Source of the DNA: Paenibacillus soyae
Lineage (GTDB): Bacteria; Bacillota; Bacilli; Paenibacillales; Paenibacillaceae
Direction of reading: 5' to 3'
DNA: 64,000 bases
NCBI RefSeq assembly: GCF_024623455.1
Contig: NZ_JANIPJ010000004.1
Span: 248,001-312,000, forward strand
Shown: piece after piece, positions 62,113 through 64,000 of the stretch
Layout of the letters: every line of letters starts with the position of its first letter
How positions within the stretch are numbered: the stretch's first letter is position 1
Program-made: the position numbers and the translations under genes
Notes under the pieces: generated by a model
Database searches by the model: none
Seen by the model: the letters and a program-made list of their open reading frames with translations, nothing else
What the model was told of the DNA's origin: nothing

Positions 62113-63465
62113 CTATTTCGTTTGCTTCAGGTACTCGTTATGCCTGGCGACCATAGCGGCAAGCGTCTCGTCTACGGATTGCGCCCCGAGGAAATATTTC
62201 TCGTACTCTTGTGATCGCAGGTCCACGACCTCTTGATCCAGGCTTCTGACGAAAGTCGGCGTCCTATTATCGAACAAGACGTACATCATCGATTCCTTGT
62301 CGTACGTGTCGGCTTTGTCGCCGAGCAGGCTGTTCAGCGCCGCGTCCTGATCGGCATCCTTGGATGCGGGAAGCCTGCCGCCCGCGGCCATCGGAGCCAT
62401 GCCGCCGTCCGCGTACCATTTCAGGAATTCCCATGCCGCCGCTTGATTTTTGGACTTCGCGTTGATGGAGATATAATCTCCGATCCCGCCGCGAGCGACA
62501 TATTCGTCCGCGTTGTCGGTCAGTCTTGGCACCGGAGCGAAGGCGATCTTGAAATCGCGAGGGAAATCCGTGAAATTGTTCGAGCTGCGCAGCAGCCATG
62601 CTCCGATATTGAGCATCGGCACTTTGCCGCTCAGAAACTCCTGCTCCACCGGCATTTTAGACGTCAGTTGCTCGCCGAGCGGCGGCGTGCTTTTGTCCTC
62701 CTCCATCATCGCGTTCAGCGTCTCCAGCCACTTCTTCACAAGCGGATGATCCAGATTCGACGTGCCGTCCGCTTTCGTGTAGCCGTCCTTCGTAAGCACG
62801 GAGTCAATCGGATCGACGAACGGCTCCAGGTTCTGAATAAAGCCGTAGCCGCCGCCCGCCTTCAGCTGCTTCGCGTATTCGCGCAGCTCGTCCCAGGTCC
62901 AATCCTTCGGAACGGGAAGTCCGGCCGCGTCGAGGGCGTCTTTGTTGAGAGCTACGAAATACGCGCTTTTGGTTGTTGGCAAACCGTAGTATTTGCCGTT
63001 GATTTGCCAGCCCTTGGCGTCCGGGCCCATCTTCTCGTCGATGTTATAATCGCCGAACGTGCCAAGATCCAGAGCGAGTCCCGCTTCCACCCGCTTGGTT
63101 GCCTGCGAGCTTGTGTAATTGACGAACAAGTCGACGTCCTGCCCGGTCATCATGGCGGTGTCGAGCTTCAAGTTGCCTTCGTCATCGTTCACGTAGCGCA
63201 CGTATTCGACCTGGATGTCGGGATGCTCCTTGTTCCATGCGTCCACAACGGCCTGCGGACCGGCTTCAGGCGGAACGCCTCCCCACATCGTCAGCTTGAC
63301 CGGATCTCCCGATGCCGCCGGCGCGCCTGCCGAAGGGGACGCCTCCGATCCCGCGTTGCTTCCATCGCCGTTACTGCCGTTATTGCCGCCCCCCGAACAT
63401 CCCGCCAAAACGCCCATGACGAGAATGAGCGATGCCATGCCTGTGAACCAGCCTTTTTTTCTCAC
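62113..63465 (-). CDS. Extracellular solute-binding lipoprotein of a carbohydrate importer
   Basis: 450 residues. Signal peptide with lipobox GVLAGC (Cys23), then a low-complexity Gly/Ser/Asn/Ala/Pro linker. Family 1 binding-protein motifs: KLTMWGGVPPEAGPQAVVDAW in outline, DTAMMTGQDVDLFVNY, and AAAWEFLKWYADGGMAP. GTG 63465 follows AAGGAGG by nine bases; the longer frame to 63504 has no such site. Its gene lies next to a YesN-type regulator, which probably controls it. The sugar is unknown. Confidence 0.92.
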   Translation of the reverse strand: MRKKGWFTGMASLILVMGVLAGCSGGGNNGSNGDGSNAGSEASPSAGAPAASGDPVKLTMWGGVPPEAGPQAVVDAWNKEHPDIQVEYVRYVNDDEGNLKLDTAMMTGQDVDLFVNYTSSQATKRVEAGLALDLGTFGDYNIDEKMGPDAKGWQINGKYYGLPTTKSAYFVALNKDALDAAGLPVPKDWTWDELREYAKQLKAGGGYGFIQNLEPFVDPIDSVLTKDGYTKADGTSNLDHPLVKKWLETLNAMMEEDKSTPPLGEQLTSKMPVEQEFLSGKVPMLNIGAWLLRSSNNFTDFPRDFKIAFAPVPRLTDNADEYVARGGIGDYISINAKSKNQAAAWEFLKWYADGGMAPMAAGGRLPASKDADQDAALNSLLGDKADTYDKESMMYVLFDNRTPTFVRSLDQEVVDLRSQEYEKYFLGAQSVDETLAAMVARHNEYLKQTK

Positions 63466-63618
63466 TAGCGACGACCTCCTTGAATGACTTGTGTTGTGAC
63501 GCAAATCAAGGATAGCAAGACGGACGCGGCGGTTATAAGTAACAAATTCACGTTTCGAATGGAACGGAACTTCGTATTTTGCAACCGCAATGACACGATT
63601 TGTTGCGGCGAAAACGTT

Positions 63619-64000
63619 CTATCTCGTCTGCCTGTATTGGCTCGGCGTCGTCCCTGTCATGCGCTTGAATATTTTGATGAAGTAGTTATCGTTCATGAAG
63701 CCGACGTTATGTCCGATCTGGTTCACGGGCAAGTCGGTCGAACGCAAATAATCGATTGCCTTCTCGATGCGGACCCGGTGCAAATAATGGATCAGCGTCT
63801 CGCCCGTCTTCTTCTTGAACAGCGCGCTGACATAGTTCTCCCCCATCATGACGTGGCGGGCGAGCGAAGCCAGCGTGATCTCCTCGGCGTAATGCCGCTC
63901 GATATAGTGGATAATTTTTTTCACTTCGGGATGCGTAATCCGGTCGATGGCGGAGCCGGAATCGGGAAGCTTGGGCTGCTGCCGCAAAGCCGCTTCAGAG
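63619..64000 (-). CDS. AraC/YesN-type regulator, DNA-binding end only (5' part beyond the window)
   Basis: The open frame continues past 64000, so the gene is partial; 122 residues and a few codons are visible. The AraC double helix-turn-helix is clear: VKKIIHYIERHYAEEITLASLARHV, in outline, MGENYVSALFKKKTGETLIHYL, and VNQIGHNVGFMNDNYFIKIFKRMTGTTPSQYR, in outline. In Paenibacillaceae such domains usually end YesN response regulators that activate neighbouring importers. The receiver domain would lie outside. Confidence 0.85.
   Translation of the reverse strand, partial: SEAALRQQPKLPDSGSAIDRITHPEVKKIIHYIERHYAEEITLASLARHVMMGENYVSALFKKKTGETLIHYLHRVRIEKAIDYLRSTDLPVNQIGHNVGFMNDNYFIKIFKRMTGTTPSQYRQTR

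Overview
The window looks like chromosomal DNA from a GC-rich, spore-forming Firmicute of the Paenibacillaceae (Paenibacillus/Cohnella type). The evidence is AGGAGG-type ribosome binding sites, a T-box leader, a TPP riboswitch, YesM/YesN-type signalling proteins, GntR-LacI hybrid regulators, an mmgABCDE-prpB operon in the Bacillus order, DUF6171, and many glycan-uptake ABC cassettes. This assignment is inferred from gene content; no rRNA or tRNA gene is present.

Layout. 1-1601: sensor histidine kinase cut by the left edge. 1901-4927: plus-strand operon of two Gfo/Idh/MocA dehydrogenases around an AraC regulator. 5045-5620: an unusual array of a 20-bp repeat, six direct copies followed by four inverted copies. 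5654-16745 (minus): carbohydrate locus with two paralogous GntR-LacI regulators, a binding protein, two permeases, a GH43 lipoprotein, a GH2 enzyme and ribokinase. 16897-19776 (plus): a YqcI/YcgG protein, a LysE exporter and an amino acid permease. 19851-20702: DegV. 20803-27583 (minus): methylcitrate-cycle and acyl-CoA operon mmgABCDE-prpB. 27862-28410: thpR. 29107-30069: IS1595-like gene with an altered DDE motif. 30202-30461: more copies of the 20-bp repeat. 30595-34640 (minus): hexuronate genes uxaB-uxaA-hydrolase, with a divergent AraC regulator. 35798-37553: GH51 arabinofuranosidase plus DUF6171. 38282-41287: transketolase and a divergent LysR gene. 41303-43285: argS with T-box leader. 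43501-53171 (plus): an 11-gene thiamin operon under a TPP riboswitch. 53207-55299: VOC protein, small orphan and galactokinase. 55459-57818: MerR-methyltransferase fusion divergent from an S-adenosylhomocysteine deaminase. 57912-64000 (minus): ABC importer plus a large FAD oxidoreductase, and the DNA-binding end of an AraC-type regulator.

How it fits together. Most of the window serves uptake and breakdown of plant cell-wall sugars. Arabinose-, xylose- and galactose-type oligosaccharides are handled by GH43, GH2 and GH51, galacturonate by UxaA/UxaB, and the resulting pentoses by transketolase. The thiamin operon joins de novo thiazole synthesis (ThiF, S, G, O) to salvage of formylaminopyrimidine (ThiXYZ, YlmB-like, TenA); thiC is absent here.

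The most unusual items are the dispersed repeat family CCTGAG-N3-ANGGGANAGTG, the MerR-methyltransferase fusion facing an SAH deaminase across a 19-bp-spacer promoter, the shared operator of the two GntR-LacI paralogues, and a 34-bp repeat grown from the end of thpR.
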